This document shows, piece by piece, positions 33,816 to 42,039 of a DNA stretch of 52,522 nucleotides (its first letter is position 1; every line of letters starts with the position of its first letter). A program made the translations under genes and the position numbers. Source of the stretch: Evansella tamaricis (GTDB lineage: Bacteria > Bacillota > Bacilli > Bacillales > Salisediminibacteriaceae); NCBI RefSeq assembly GCF_019042215.1, contig NZ_JAHQCS010000135.1, positions 1 to 52,522 on the forward strand. Direction: 5' to 3'. The notes beneath the pieces are model-generated. The model was not told the DNA's origin. It did no database searches and saw only the letters and a program-made list of their open reading frames with translations.

Positions 33816-33929
33816 GAGGCTGGAACAAAAGTGTTTTTAATCAAGTGAACTTGCACGAAAGATAGAATTATTTCTACATTGTGTATTGTTCGTCTTCTCA
33901 GTAAAACACTTTAATTGTGTCCCGGCCTC
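33816..33929. repeat. GGCTGGGACA-type repeat, copy 1
   Basis: Ends GAGGCTGGAACA and TGTCCCGGCCTC form imperfect inverted termini. The centre shares GTGTATTGTTCG and TAAAACACTTTA-like blocks with the copy at 39737. It may also terminate the peroxiredoxin transcript. Confidence 0.8.
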
Positions 33930-34008
33930 TTTGCCGTACTAATTCATAGTTCTAACATCTTTATCTTTTGATATATATAAAATAGATTTTTTTAGGGAGG
34001 AGAAACAA

Positions 34009-35067
34009 ATGGGAAAACAAAGTAGTCGCCCGTTTTTGATGACACGGAATCTTCATCCTGAAGTCCAAGAATCACCAATTCATTTTTTGAAGAAAAACAT
34101 TATCTCAAATGAGTTTTTTTACATACGGAATCACTTTCCGTACCCGAATATACATCAAGGAAATTTTGAAGTTACTATTGAAGGGAATGTAATGTATCCC
34201 TATCATTTTCACTTAGCTCAACTCCGACAATTACCCTCAGTAACCATTGACCTGGTATTGGAATGTGCAGGTAATAAACGTTCTAAATTTTCACCAAAAG
34301 TTCATGGAGAACAATGGGAAGATGGAGCAATTCATCAAGGGAGTTGGAGGGGAGTCCCATTGAAAGATTTATTGGCAATTACCGGTATTGGCCAAGGGGC
34401 TAAGGAAGTCTTGTTTACTGGCCACGATATGGGGGAAAAGGGCAAGTCTCCACATGCGTCCTTCTCCCGAAGTCTTCCAATAGAAAAGGCACTTCATCCT
34501 GATACCATCATTGCGTATGAATGTAACGGTAAGGAAATACCGTATAAACACGGTGCCCCTATCCGTTTAATTGTTCCTGGTTGGTACGCCATGGCATCAG
34601 TCAAATGGTTAAAAAGTATTGCTGTCATTAATCATCGATTTGATGGACCCTTTCAAACAGATGACTATGTTTATTACCCTCATCAAAACTCAAAAGAGGA
34701 TTCGTTTCCTGTTACTAAAATTAATGTTAATTCCACGATTCAAAAACCATTGAACTATTCAAAATTAAAACGTGGGGAAAATCTCGTTCGTGGTATTGCA
34801 TGGAGTGGAAATGGACCAATAAGTAAAATTGAAATCAGTTATGATAACGGAGTAACGTGGGAAAAAGCTATTAAAGAAAAAAATGGGGTTACATCTTTCT
34901 ATGCTTGGGAGTCATGGACATATTTATGGAACATCGATAAACCTGGGGAATATGTCATTCTTTCAAAAGCTACAGATTCAACTGGATCCCAACCATTGGA
35001 ACCTTTTTGGAATCAAAAGGGTTATGGGTATAATGCGGTACATAGGACGCATGTAAAAGTAGAATAA
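34009..35067 (+). CDS. Sulfite oxidase-like molybdopterin oxidoreductase
   Basis: A 352-residue protein with the sulfite oxidase molybdenum-pterin domain: LECAGNKR (C86, the probable Mo ligand), GEQWEDGAIHQGSWRGVPL, HGAPIRLIVPGWYAMASVKWL, and an Ig-like dimerisation domain from about 240 (VRGIAWSGNGPISKIEISYDNG). No Tat or Sec signal, haem domain or partner cytochrome gene is present, so it looks cytoplasmic. The ribosome binding site AGGGAGGAG precedes ATG. It could detoxify sulfite or act on other oxoanions. Molybdenum cofactor genes are not in this window. Confidence 0.88.
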   Translation: MGKQSSRPFLMTRNLHPEVQESPIHFLKKNIISNEFFYIRNHFPYPNIHQGNFEVTIEGNVMYPYHFHLAQLRQLPSVTIDLVLECAGNKRSKFSPKVHGEQWEDGAIHQGSWRGVPLKDLLAITGIGQGAKEVLFTGHDMGEKGKSPHASFSRSLPIEKALHPDTIIAYECNGKEIPYKHGAPIRLIVPGWYAMASVKWLKSIAVINHRFDGPFQTDDYVYYPHQNSKEDSFPVTKINVNSTIQKPLNYSKLKRGENLVRGIAWSGNGPISKIEISYDNGVTWEKAIKEKNGVTSFYAWESWTYLWNIDKPGEYVILSKATDSTGSQPLEPFWNQKGYGYNAVHRTHVKVE

Positions 35068-35077
35068 TCTCTTTAGT

Positions 35078-35310
35078 AAGAAAAGCGCAAGCGCCTTGTC
35101 TCTTCCACTACAAGCATTGCTCTGGAGCGTATCAGTCCATCTGGCAGAACGCACGTCCTGTGGCATGCCCGATATTAGGACGTCCTGTCCGTTGAGGCAA
35201 ATCGAAGATAACGCAAGGGCAGCATCGCTTGCTGCTACCGAAGTGAACGCTCGTTGCTGGAGCTAGAAAACTTACACGAAGGTGCCAAAACTTATAAATA
35301 CTTATCTTAT
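35078..35310. repeat. Dispersed repeat, type A interior, complete copy
   Basis: AAGAAAAGCGCAAGCGCC at the 5' end, the CACGTCCTGTGGCATGCCCG and GGACGTCCTGTCCGTTGAGG blocks, GGGCAGCATCGCT, and the AAGGTGCCAAAACTTATAAAT end. Closest to the copies at 150-540 and 39526-39730. Confidence 0.88.
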
Positions 35311-35347
35311 CAAAAAAACAGGCACGAGCTAATGCCCTCGCACCTGT
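35311..35347 (-). terminator. Terminator of the CAP/LysM gene
   Basis: Arms ACAGG..CGAG / CTCG..CCTGT followed by seven T on the minus strand. Confidence 0.85.
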
Positions 35348-35356
35348 CGATAGATA

Positions 35357-35983
35357 TTATCTTGCTTTTATAAATAACTGCACCCATGCACCGCGATAAA
35401 ATCCCACACCAATAGTATCAAAATTACCATTTAATATATTTGCCCGATGGCCGGATGAGTTCATCCATGAATTCATAACTTGTTCAGGTGTTGTTTGCCC
35501 TTTAGCAATATTTTCTGCAGCTGCTTGATAACTGATTCCAAATGTTCGTATCATATCAAATGGAGAACCATAATTAGGACTGTTATGAGAAAAGTAATTG
35601 GATTTAATCATATCCTCTGCTTTTCTATGGGCCACTCTTTTTAAATCTGCCCGATGCTGAAGTGGCTGCAATCCATTTCTTCTACGTTGTTGATTTACAA
35701 GGTTAACCACCTGATCTTCAAATTGTGAATGGTGTTCCGCAGCTTCCTTTAGCCGTATTACCTCTCCAACTTGAAGGTTATAGGGATCAATTTCTGGGTT
35801 AAGTTGCATTAATTTACGGTAATCCACATTATACCTTTGTCCAATAAACCAAAAAGAATCTCCAGGATATACCTTATAATGTTCAAATGGGGGATCATCG
35901 AAAAATTTAATCTGTTGTGCTCCTGCCATCATAGGAAATAAAAGCAAAAAGGCAATGGTTGTAAGTACAATTTTCTTAAGCAT
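35357..35983 (-). CDS. Secreted LysM-CAP domain protein
   Basis: A 208-residue exported protein. Residues 1-23 form a signal peptide (KKIVLTTIAFLLLF, cleavage near AGAQ). One LysM module follows at about 35-79 (YKVYPGDSFWFIGQRYNV), then a CAP/SCP domain (about 90-208) with VAHRKAEDMIKSNYFSHNSP, AAENIAKG and WMNSSGHRANILN. YkwD-like proteins of this plan bind peptidoglycan or spore coat layers. ATG 35983 follows GTGGAGG; the longer frame to 36049 is rejected because it would bury the signal peptide. Confidence 0.9.
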   Translation of the reverse strand: MLKKIVLTTIAFLLLFPMMAGAQQIKFFDDPPFEHYKVYPGDSFWFIGQRYNVDYRKLMQLNPEIDPYNLQVGEVIRLKEAAEHHSQFEDQVVNLVNQQRRRNGLQPLQHRADLKRVAHRKAEDMIKSNYFSHNSPNYGSPFDMIRTFGISYQAAAENIAKGQTTPEQVMNSWMNSSGHRANILNGNFDTIGVGFYRGAWVQLFIKAR

Positions 35984-36184
35984 TCTATACCTCCACTTTT
36001 TATGTTTAGTATCTGTTGTCGAACATCGTAAATTTATTACTAAATTCACTCCCTTTCTGTGAGCCTGTAACAGAGCCTTTATTTATCAATGTCTTCCCTA
36101 TATAGTTTGTTTATTATGATGAAAACCATGTATAAAAGTGAATTTTTTTTATCCAGTGTAAATTATTTTTGAATTAGTACCCCT

Positions 36185-37078
36185 TTACAGGATATCATTA
36201 ACAAACCAACGATATGGCTTTACACCTTCTGCCTTTGTCATTTCACTAGTGAAAATAGTAATTAAATCCCTTCCAGGAACAACTATAATATATTGACCAC
36301 CAGTTCCCGCAGCATAATAAAAACGGGACTGATTCGCTCTCATTGGAATATTGACCCACCAATGATACCCATACATTTGGCTCCCTATTTTTGTCTTCAC
36401 ATGGGGATTCGTAGATTTTTTTAACCAATCTTCTGAAATAATTTGTCTGTCCCCGTATTTCCCCTTTGTTAAACAAAGTTGACCAAGCTTTAATAAATCA
36501 TTACTTTGTAATTTTAATCCGAACCCACCTATTGCATTACCCTGTGGATCGGTTTCCCATATGTATCTGTGTATATTTAAAGGTTTAAACAAATTTTTTT
36601 CTGCAAATTCTCTAGTTTCTATACCAGTAGCCATTTGTAAAATAAGACTTAGAAGATGTGAATTCCCACAGTTATATTGCATAACTTCACCGGCCTTATT
36701 TTGCATTGGTCGGTCTAAAATGTACTTTCCCCAGTTGTCTGCATTTTTTAGATTCTCATTTCCTGGCCAGTCCAGTCCGGATGTCATTGTTAATAAATGA
36801 TCGATCCTAATTTCTTCTTTTCCATCTGTATTCTTTTTTAATAATGGAAAATAATTTGATATGGGCTCTTGGATACTTGGAATGTTTCCATTTGTAAGCG
36901 CAATCCCAATTAACATGGACAATATACTTTTTGTAATGGAATTCACTTTGTAAATTTCTGTTTCGGATCTGGATCTGAAATAACGAAACTCCTCTGAACC
37001 ATTCCTATGAATAATGCAGGAGGTTACATTATTTTTCCTTAGTTGAGTTTCCAGTTCTTTATATTTATAAGAACTCAT
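36185..37078 (-). CDS. Serine hydrolase, beta-lactamase class C-related
   Basis: About 297 residues with SxxK at S47-I-T-K50, second motif in MQYNCGNSHLLSLIL, and later GYHWWVN and YYAAGTGGQYIIVVP segments. This layout is common among 6-aminohexanoate-dimer hydrolase-like proteins (EstB/NylB group). No signal peptide. ATG 37078 is supported by GGGAGGTG eight bases upstream. It is the third class C hydrolase of the window. It lies downstream of the SDR gene with a hairpin between them. Substrate unknown. Confidence 0.85.
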   Translation of the reverse strand: MSSYKYKELETQLRKNNVTSCIIHRNGSEEFRYFRSRSETEIYKVNSITKSILSMLIGIALTNGNIPSIQEPISNYFPLLKKNTDGKEEIRIDHLLTMTSGLDWPGNENLKNADNWGKYILDRPMQNKAGEVMQYNCGNSHLLSLILQMATGIETREFAEKNLFKPLNIHRYIWETDPQGNAIGGFGLKLQSNDLLKLGQLCLTKGKYGDRQIISEDWLKKSTNPHVKTKIGSQMYGYHWWVNIPMRANQSRFYYAAGTGGQYIIVVPGRDLITIFTSEMTKAEGVKPYRWFVNDIL

Positions 37079-37112
37079 ATGTAAGACACCTCCCCTTTTT
37101 CCGTTTATCACT

Positions 37113-37147
37113 TATCAAAACACCGACCTGCTTCAAGCCGGTGTTTC
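37113..37147 (-). terminator. Hairpin terminator after the SDR gene
   Basis: Arms AAACACCG/CGGTGTTT with additional pairing in the interior, then TTTTGAT on the minus strand. Confidence 0.7.
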
Positions 37148-37162
37148 TATCTTTATTAGTGT

Positions 37163-37939
37163 TTAAAGTAATGATTCAGCCCCATCAATGTAGATTTCCG
37201 TTCCGGTTATATGACTTGAACGGGAAGACGAGAGAAATGACACTAATTCCGCTACTTGTTCTGGAGATCCTGGTCCATGTTCCAATGGCTCTGAACCTTC
37301 TGGATAATCAACTGGTATTTTTACTTCCTTTAAATTCCCCTTGGGAGTAGTGTTCTGACTAATATTCGTTTGGATCGCACCAGGACAGATAGCATTTACC
37401 CTTATTTTGTACTTTGCCAACTCCAGTGCAGCCATTTTCATGAATGCAGTCTGCCCTGCTTTTGATGTGCTATATGCAGCCATTCCTATATTGGAAAAAG
37501 TTCTATTCCCGTTAATGGAACTAGTTATAACAATACTCCCCCCATCTTTTTTCATAAGGGGAATGCTGTGTTTTACGAACAAAAATGTACTCCTTAAATT
37601 CGTTTCTAGCGTCTGATCCCATTCAGCAACTTCCATTTCCTCAATGGATGACAACGTTCCATTGATACCTGCATTCACAAACACCGTTTGAATACTGCCA
37701 AATGTATCTCGGACATAGTCAAATCCCTCTTTAACACGTTTCTCATCTTTCACATCAATGTCTAAAACCACTGCACCGCCACCATTCCCAGTGATTTCAT
37801 CTTTTACCTTTTCAGCCCTGCCCTCTTTCAGATCCATTATACAAATGTCATAACCCTCTTCCGACAGCTTCAAAGCAGCACTTCTCCCAATTCCGGAACC
37901 ACCGCCAGTAACAATAGCAACTTTTGGATATGTACTCAT
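37163..37939 (-). CDS. SDR-family NAD(P)-dependent oxidoreductase
   Basis: A 258-residue classical short-chain dehydrogenase. Cofactor motif TGGGSGIGRSAAL, then VNAGING, catalytic Ser in IVITSSINGNR, and Y-S-T-S-K as the YxxxK motif; C-terminal FLSSSRSSHITGTEIYIDGAESL is typical. Glucose-dehydrogenase or 3-oxoacyl-reductase-like activity is possible, but specificity cannot be read. ATG 37939 follows AGGGGGA; a TTG one codon earlier is less likely. Monocistronic. Confidence 0.92.
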   Translation of the reverse strand: MSTYPKVAIVTGGGSGIGRSAALKLSEEGYDICIMDLKEGRAEKVKDEITGNGGGAVVLDIDVKDEKRVKEGFDYVRDTFGSIQTVFVNAGINGTLSSIEEMEVAEWDQTLETNLRSTFLFVKHSIPLMKKDGGSIVITSSINGNRTFSNIGMAAYSTSKAGQTAFMKMAALELAKYKIRVNAICPGAIQTNISQNTTPKGNLKEVKIPVDYPEGSEPLEHGPGSPEQVAELVSFLSSSRSSHITGTEIYIDGAESLL

Positions 37940-38029
37940 CAAATTCCCCCTAAAAACAGTTTAAATTAGTATTCAATCTTTTTACAAATTAATTCTCTAA
38001 TTGATCATTTATTAGAGAAAGGGAATGAG

Positions 38030-38076
38030 TTCATTAAAAAAAGTAAGGTCCGGTATTCCTGACGGAGTACCGGACC
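38030..38076 (-). terminator. Terminator of the DUF4395 gene
   Basis: Ten-base arms AGGTCCGGTA/TACCGGACCT (about 38046-38077) followed by TTACTTTTTTT on the minus strand. Confidence 0.9.
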
Positions 38077-38091
38077 TGTAGTTAAAAGTAA

Positions 38092-38514
38092 TTAATTATT
38101 ATGTCTCATCTTATAAGACAATCTTTTTATTTGATAATACATGAAACAACCGACACAAAAACCGGATAATGCTACAGCAGCAGCAATCGAAACCATTCCT
38201 GTGAACACCCATGCAATCCAATGACCAGAAACAAAGAGTATGGTTGTTGCAATTGCCAATAACGATGCTGCAATCGTCTGATTAAAGCGAAGCAATACAA
38301 CTGCTTCCGTTTCGTCCTTTGAAAAATCCTTTATAAATATCTTTGCAATTCTCATGGCAAGGTTGGCTTTTGGTCCAAAAAGTAATGATGCGGCTACGAG
38401 AACAAGTGTCCCTAAAACTATCCACACATTTTGAAGAAAAATGGAAAGCAAAGTTAATATAACGAGCATTAATTGATTCGCTTTCACTAAAGTTACAGGG
38501 ATTTCCTTCATCAT
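38092..38514 (-). CDS. DUF4395 membrane protein
   Basis: A 140-residue protein with four hydrophobic segments and the DUF4395 pattern: KANQLMLVIL, VAASLLFGPKANLAMRIAK, VLLRFNQTIAASLL, and GFCVGCFMYYQIKR with two cysteines four apart near the C-terminus. The family is of unknown function; the vicinal Cys and frequent association with thioredoxin-like proteins suggest a redox role (inference). ATG 38514 or 38511 follow AAGGTG. An 11-base perfect inverted repeat lies in its promoter region. Confidence 0.88.
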   Translation of the reverse strand: MMKEIPVTLVKANQLMLVILTLLSIFLQNVWIVLGTLVLVAASLLFGPKANLAMRIAKIFIKDFSKDETEAVVLLRFNQTIAASLLAIATTILFVSGHWIAWVFTGMVSIAAAVALSGFCVGCFMYYQIKRLSYKMRHNN

Positions 38515-38527
38515 AAAACACCTTCCT

Positions 38528-38558
38528 CATAATTCATATAAGATTACTATGAATTATG
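38528..38558. repeat. Perfect inverted repeat ahead of the DUF4395 gene
   Basis: CATAATTCATA-N9-TATGAATTATG, 11-base arms, starting 14 bases before the start codon. It is a candidate operator or leader stem. The remaining gap 38515-38835 is AT-rich and holds the promoter for the next plus-strand gene. Confidence 0.6.
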
Positions 38559-38720
38559 ACAAAGATTGATTAAAAGCACAAGTACTTTGCATGAGAAAAC
38601 AAGAAATAATTCAATAGTCCCACTTATGAACACTTGAGGTGTAAAAACAATTTTGTTTTTTGGAATACTGTAACAAAACTGGGGAAATTTCATTAAATAC
38701 TAATAAAGGAAGTAAATGAC

Positions 38721-38749
38721 TTGAAATGATTGCGGTTCTCTAGTAAAAT
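38721..38749 (+). promoter_or_regulatory. Sigma-A promoter of the GNAT-like gene
   Basis: TTGAAA (38721-38726), 17-base spacer, TAAAAT (38744-38749), giving an untranslated leader of about 80 bases. Confidence 0.65.
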
Positions 38750-38835
38750 CCTGTAATTGTGTGGGGAATTTTAAATACACAAACATTAGCTTTAAAAAGA
38801 ATCCAAGAGTTAACCTTAAATAAGGAGGGAGATCT

Positions 38836-39360
38836 ATGCTTTCCGGAAGGTCTTTTTTCGAACGGAAAGAAGACAAAAAGAAAGAAGAAATCATTGAAGA
38901 ATTTGAAGAATTAGAGTTTCAAGTATACCGAATGAAGGAGAATCTTAGGGAGATAGCCAAGTCACATCAAGTTCTTGGAATTGATCAAACAAAAGAAGAA
39001 AAATGGGTTATCGTCTATGCGGTGGATGATGGAAATATATGCAGAATTATGCTGCATGATTGTGATTCACCCTATCTAGGAAAGTGGGATTTTTCCATCC
39101 ATGCACAATATACCGATGACTTCATGATCCATATTGACGATATTCGTGGTCAGGAAAATTGTGGATACGGTTCTATATGTATGAAATTTTTAAAGGAGCA
39201 TGCCCTGGAACAAAATATCAGTTTTATCACTGGTGATCTCGTAGAACGGGATTGGGACCATATTGACCGCCTTGTTCATTTTTACAAGAAGCATCAATTT
39301 CAAATAAAATTGGAAAACGATTCCTGTTCAGGGGAAATATATTGGAAACCGGCAATTTAA
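38836..39360 (+). CDS. GNAT-fold-like hypothetical protein
   Basis: A 174-residue soluble protein. The first 45 residues are highly charged and helical (ERKEDKKKEEIIEEFEELEF). The C-terminal half has the layout of a GNAT acetyltransferase: a turn QENCGYGSICMKFLKEHALEQ in the acetyl-CoA-loop position, then ITGDL and IDRLVHFYKKHQFQI, like the last strand-helix of that fold. The loop lacks the usual R-x-x-G-x-G/A, so CoA binding is uncertain. ATG follows AAGGAGGG. No operon partner; the dispersed repeats start at its stop codon. Confidence 0.65.
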   Translation: MLSGRSFFERKEDKKKEEIIEEFEELEFQVYRMKENLREIAKSHQVLGIDQTKEEKWVIVYAVDDGNICRIMLHDCDSPYLGKWDFSIHAQYTDDFMIHIDDIRGQENCGYGSICMKFLKEHALEQNISFITGDLVERDWDHIDRLVHFYKKHQFQIKLENDSCSGEIYWKPAI

Positions 39361-39520
39361 GAAAAGCAAAAGCGCCTATGAACACGAGCGTAGGGCAGTG
39401 GAGGAATGACAACTAGAAGTCCGATCTTTGACTTCGGTTGTCACTTCCGAAGTGCCCCGTAGCGAGTAGGCGGTGGAGCTAGACAACTTGACCGAAGGTG
39501 CAAAAACTTATACTTTCTTA
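39358..39520. repeat. Dispersed repeat, type B interior
   Basis: Begins AAGAAAAGCAAAAGCGCC at the stop codon of the preceding gene, shares GACAACTAGAAGTCCGA, GTCACTTCCGAAGTGCCCC and the GGAGCTAGACAACTTGACCG end with the copies at 18039 and 15040. Confidence 0.88.
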
Positions 39521-39525
39521 CCTTT

Positions 39526-39730
39526 TAAGAAAAGCGCAAGCACCTATGTGTCTTCCTCTTTTAGTATTTCAAAGAGTATCCGTCCATCGGGCAAAACGCC
39601 ACGTCCTGTGGCATGCCCGATATTAGAGGTAACTTGAAGCTAACTCAAGGGCAGCATCGCTCGCGTGCTGCCAATTAAGTAAACGCTCGTCACTCGAGCT
39701 AGACAGAGATAAAAAAACTTATACTTTTTC
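39526..39730. repeat. Dispersed repeat, type A interior, in tandem with a type B copy
   Basis: AAGAAAAGCGCAAGCACC, then the CACGTCCTGTGGCATGCCCG block, GGGCAGCATCGCTCGCGTGC and CGAGCTAGAC. With the copy before it and the element after it, the whole 39361-39870 gap is repeat sequence. Confidence 0.88.
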
Positions 39731-39736
39731 TTTATA

Positions 39737-39870
39737 AAGGCTGGGACAAAAGTGGTTTAATCAAATGAAATCCGAATGATATGATACAATCATTTGCTAC
39801 GGAAATATACAGCTATGATTGTGTATTGTTCGGGTTTTTCAATTAAACACTTTAGCTATGTCCCAGCCTC
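39737..39870. repeat. GGCTGGGACA-type repeat, copy 2
   Basis: Termini AGGCTGGGACA and TGTCCCAGCCTC are inverted repeats; the centre shares GTGTATTGTTCG and AAACACTTTA with copy 1 at 33816. Similar elements occur between genes in many Firmicutes (from memory). Confidence 0.85.
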
Positions 39871-39872
39871 TT

Positions 39873-40169
39873 CTAATTTACCTTCATACGATTCCATTTA
39901 TTCCTGTAATGAACTTTGTCAAACAAGAGAGTAATTATCGGGATCGCCACAAGAGATGTAATTATCATTGTAATACCCAGTCCAGCTAAAAATACGCTTG
40001 CTCCGGTTGTAACGGTTAGACTTATTGGAACAAGGAGGATTCCTATTAGCAAAATGCCTAATGGACAGAGATATTTCACCCACCAATTTACAGTAATACT
40101 ATTGGTGAACATTGCTACTAATAAGTAGAAAATAGTGAGAATTGCTCCAAAAAAATACATGGATGGCAT
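39873..40169 (-). CDS. Small membrane protein of unknown function
   Basis: A 98-residue protein with three hydrophobic segments (about 5-20, 33-52 and 58-83) and a basic C-terminal tail (KVHYRNKWNRMK), which predicts the tail to be cytoplasmic. I recognise no family. ATG 40169 is supported by AAGGAG. The stop codon lies three bases from the GGCTGGGACA-type element, which could act as its terminator. Confidence 0.6.
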   Translation of the reverse strand: MPSMYFFGAILTIFYLLVAMFTNSITVNWWVKYLCPLGILLIGILLVPISLTVTTGASVFLAGLGITMIITSLVAIPIITLLFDKVHYRNKWNRMKVN

Positions 40170-40345
40170 ATAATTCGCTCCTTAATGATGACTGATTTTC
40201 TTCAAAAACCATTACTCTGAGCGTCTAGATAATTATCCTATGCAAAAACTACTTGTTCGCGTGTCATTGTATTCTGTCCTCCATACAACTTTAAATGAAA
40301 GACAGTCATTAAGGCAAATTAATAATTGTATATATATTTCTCTTC

Positions 40346-40738
40346 TTATTTATTATGCTGTTTCCAATCACCAGATTCTATTTTTGTTAAGAGCATATTT
40401 TCATTTTGAGGTGATATATAATATGTGAAGGCTTCTGTATGTTCATTATCATTGTTAAGTAATATTTTTTTACGTTCATATAAATTTTCAGATCCGTCTA
40501 CTTCATAGCCTTCTAGCACATCTAGACTTGCCAGTACTTCATCATCCACTTCATAAATTTCTCCATAAATGTGATCGGTCCCCTTTTCTAAGAGAGCAGG
40601 ATACCCTAACCCAGTATCATAAAGAGTTCCTGTTGTCCAAGCCTCATCAGATAGCAGGTTTGCAGAAGTTAGAAAGTGATGATTAACTTCACCCTTTCGT
40701 AATGTACCGTAAACAAAAACGTGATGTAAAACTTTCAA
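40346..40738 (-). CDS. Gamma-glutamylcyclotransferase-family protein
   Basis: A 130-residue GGCT/AIG2-like protein. The signature HHVFVYGTLRKGEVNHHFL is at the start and the probable catalytic Glu lies in IYEVDDEVLASLDVLEGYE. Members cleave gamma-glutamyl amines or peptides to 5-oxoproline; the substrate is unknown. I prefer TTG 40738 because GGGAG precedes it and the family begins just before VYGTL; ATG 40786 gives 16 more residues but has no ribosome binding site. Confidence 0.85.
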   Translation of the reverse strand: MKVLHHVFVYGTLRKGEVNHHFLTSANLLSDEAWTTGTLYDTGLGYPALLEKGTDHIYGEIYEVDDEVLASLDVLEGYEVDGSENLYERKKILLNNDNEHTEAFTYYISPQNENMLLTKIESGDWKQHNK

Positions 40739-40832
40739 TGCCGTCACTCTCCCACTAAGGTCTTTTTTAAAAACTTTATCAAACATTTATACAATTGTTA
40801 AGAATTATATTCACCGTAAAATAATTTATAAA

Positions 40833-40875
40833 AAATGCAGTATCCTTTGATATTGGATACTGCATTTCTTTTTTA
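40833..40875. terminator. Strong terminator after the coiled-coil gene
   Basis: Thirteen-base arms AAATGCAGTATCC/GGATACTGCATTT with a 9-base loop and A/T runs on both sides. Confidence 0.9.
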
Positions 40876-40928
40876 TATGAAAGTTAGTAGGAGTGTTGTT
40901 CACAAAACTGTGCTTGCCACCTATACAA

Positions 40929-41879
40929 TTATGTGGCAGATTCCAACAACTCAATTCTTCTTGATTCTGTCTCGTTCAGTTTTTTTATTAAATCTCTTTC
41001 ATCTTCCTTTATTCTATATAAAATACTTGTTACATTGTTTTTCATTTCCAACGCTTGAGTTAGCGAGTCATTTATCTTTCCATGAACCATCCAATCCACG
41101 ATCAGTCCATCAAAAAAGTAATCAGCAAACGTTAAAAAGTTTCCCACTTCCAAATTCACATCCAACTGGGATTCCACATCAAGAAGTTCCTGTTGAAACT
41201 GTCTTAACTTATTTTGAGCACGATGAATGGCATCTTTCGCTGAATCTAGATGACTGTGCTTAATGGCTGTCGTAAGCATCCCTCCCCCAAACATGTCAAA
41301 CGTTGACCAACCGCTAGCACTTTCTAATGACTTAATGGCTTCTTCTAATCCGTTTGAGGCAACTTCTCCCGCTTGAATGGCTTCGTCATATTCTTTTATT
41401 GCTGAACGCAGTTCTGCACCACGTTCCGCTAAATCATATAATTCTCTACTCCAATAGGATTGTGTGTCTTGAATAAGTACTTCTTTGTCCTGAAGTATTT
41501 CCTCGTACTCTATATCGGCATCTTCCACCGTTTTTAATAACTTCTGATATTCTGTTATTTCCTTTTTGAGATCTTCAACCGTGTCCATTGCTTCTTGATA
41601 CTTTAATTTTGCGGATAAAACTTCTTGTTTCTCTTCGTCCAACTTTTCAAGTTTCTTCCCAGTGATACTATAAAATATGTTTGTAAGGGAAAAGCTTTCT
41701 AACCTTTCCACATCTTGTTTTTCTTTTTTTAGTTGATCTAGTAGCATATCAGCTTTCTGTTGTTCTTCTAGTAAATATGATTCCACCGTATGAAGATGAC
41801 CCTTCCATTTATGCTGCCTTCTCTGTTTCTCCTTAACCACTTCAAGTCGTTTATTTAAATCTGAAAACAATTCCACCAC
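40929..41879 (-). CDS. Coiled-coil protein of unknown function
   Basis: A 316-residue protein dominated by heptad-rich helices: about 1-60, 75-140 and 205-240 are strongly charged with regular hydrophobic spacing. A central Gly-rich break (SASGWSTFDMFGGGMLTTAIKHSHLD) and a hydrophobic stretch (TFADYFFDGLIVDWMVHGKI) interrupt the coils. There is no signal peptide or enzyme motif. The start could be GTG 41879 or TTG 41870; AGAGAGGAG fits the latter better. I do not recognise a named family. It stands alone between terminators. Confidence 0.65.
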   Translation of the reverse strand: MVELFSDLNKRLEVVKEKQRRQHKWKGHLHTVESYLLEEQQKADMLLDQLKKEKQDVERLESFSLTNIFYSITGKKLEKLDEEKQEVLSAKLKYQEAMDTVEDLKKEITEYQKLLKTVEDADIEYEEILQDKEVLIQDTQSYWSRELYDLAERGAELRSAIKEYDEAIQAGEVASNGLEEAIKSLESASGWSTFDMFGGGMLTTAIKHSHLDSAKDAIHRAQNKLRQFQQELLDVESQLDVNLEVGNFLTFADYFFDGLIVDWMVHGKINDSLTQALEMKNNVTSILYRIKEDERDLIKKLNETESRRIELLESAT

Positions 41880-41974
41880 TCCTCTCTGTCTTCTATACGA
41901 TTTTACCAGTTTTATGTTTCATAGAAAATTGTTTTCCTGATATCACTTTCGTAGAATTCCACTTTCTTTCTAAT

Positions 41975-42015
41975 CCAAAAAGCATCCCTCCATTCCAATA
42001 AACGGAGAGATGCTT
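41975..42015 (-). terminator. Terminator of adhE
   Basis: Arms AAGCATC..TCC / GGA..GATGCTT followed by TTTTGG on the minus strand. Confidence 0.8.
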
Positions 42016-42039
42016 GCACTTTTAACAAATACTATTTAA

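Noticed and set aside
40835-41263. 142-residue plus-strand open frame
   Set aside because: It is antisense to the well-supported coiled-coil gene, has the biased composition of a shadow frame and begins inside a terminator.
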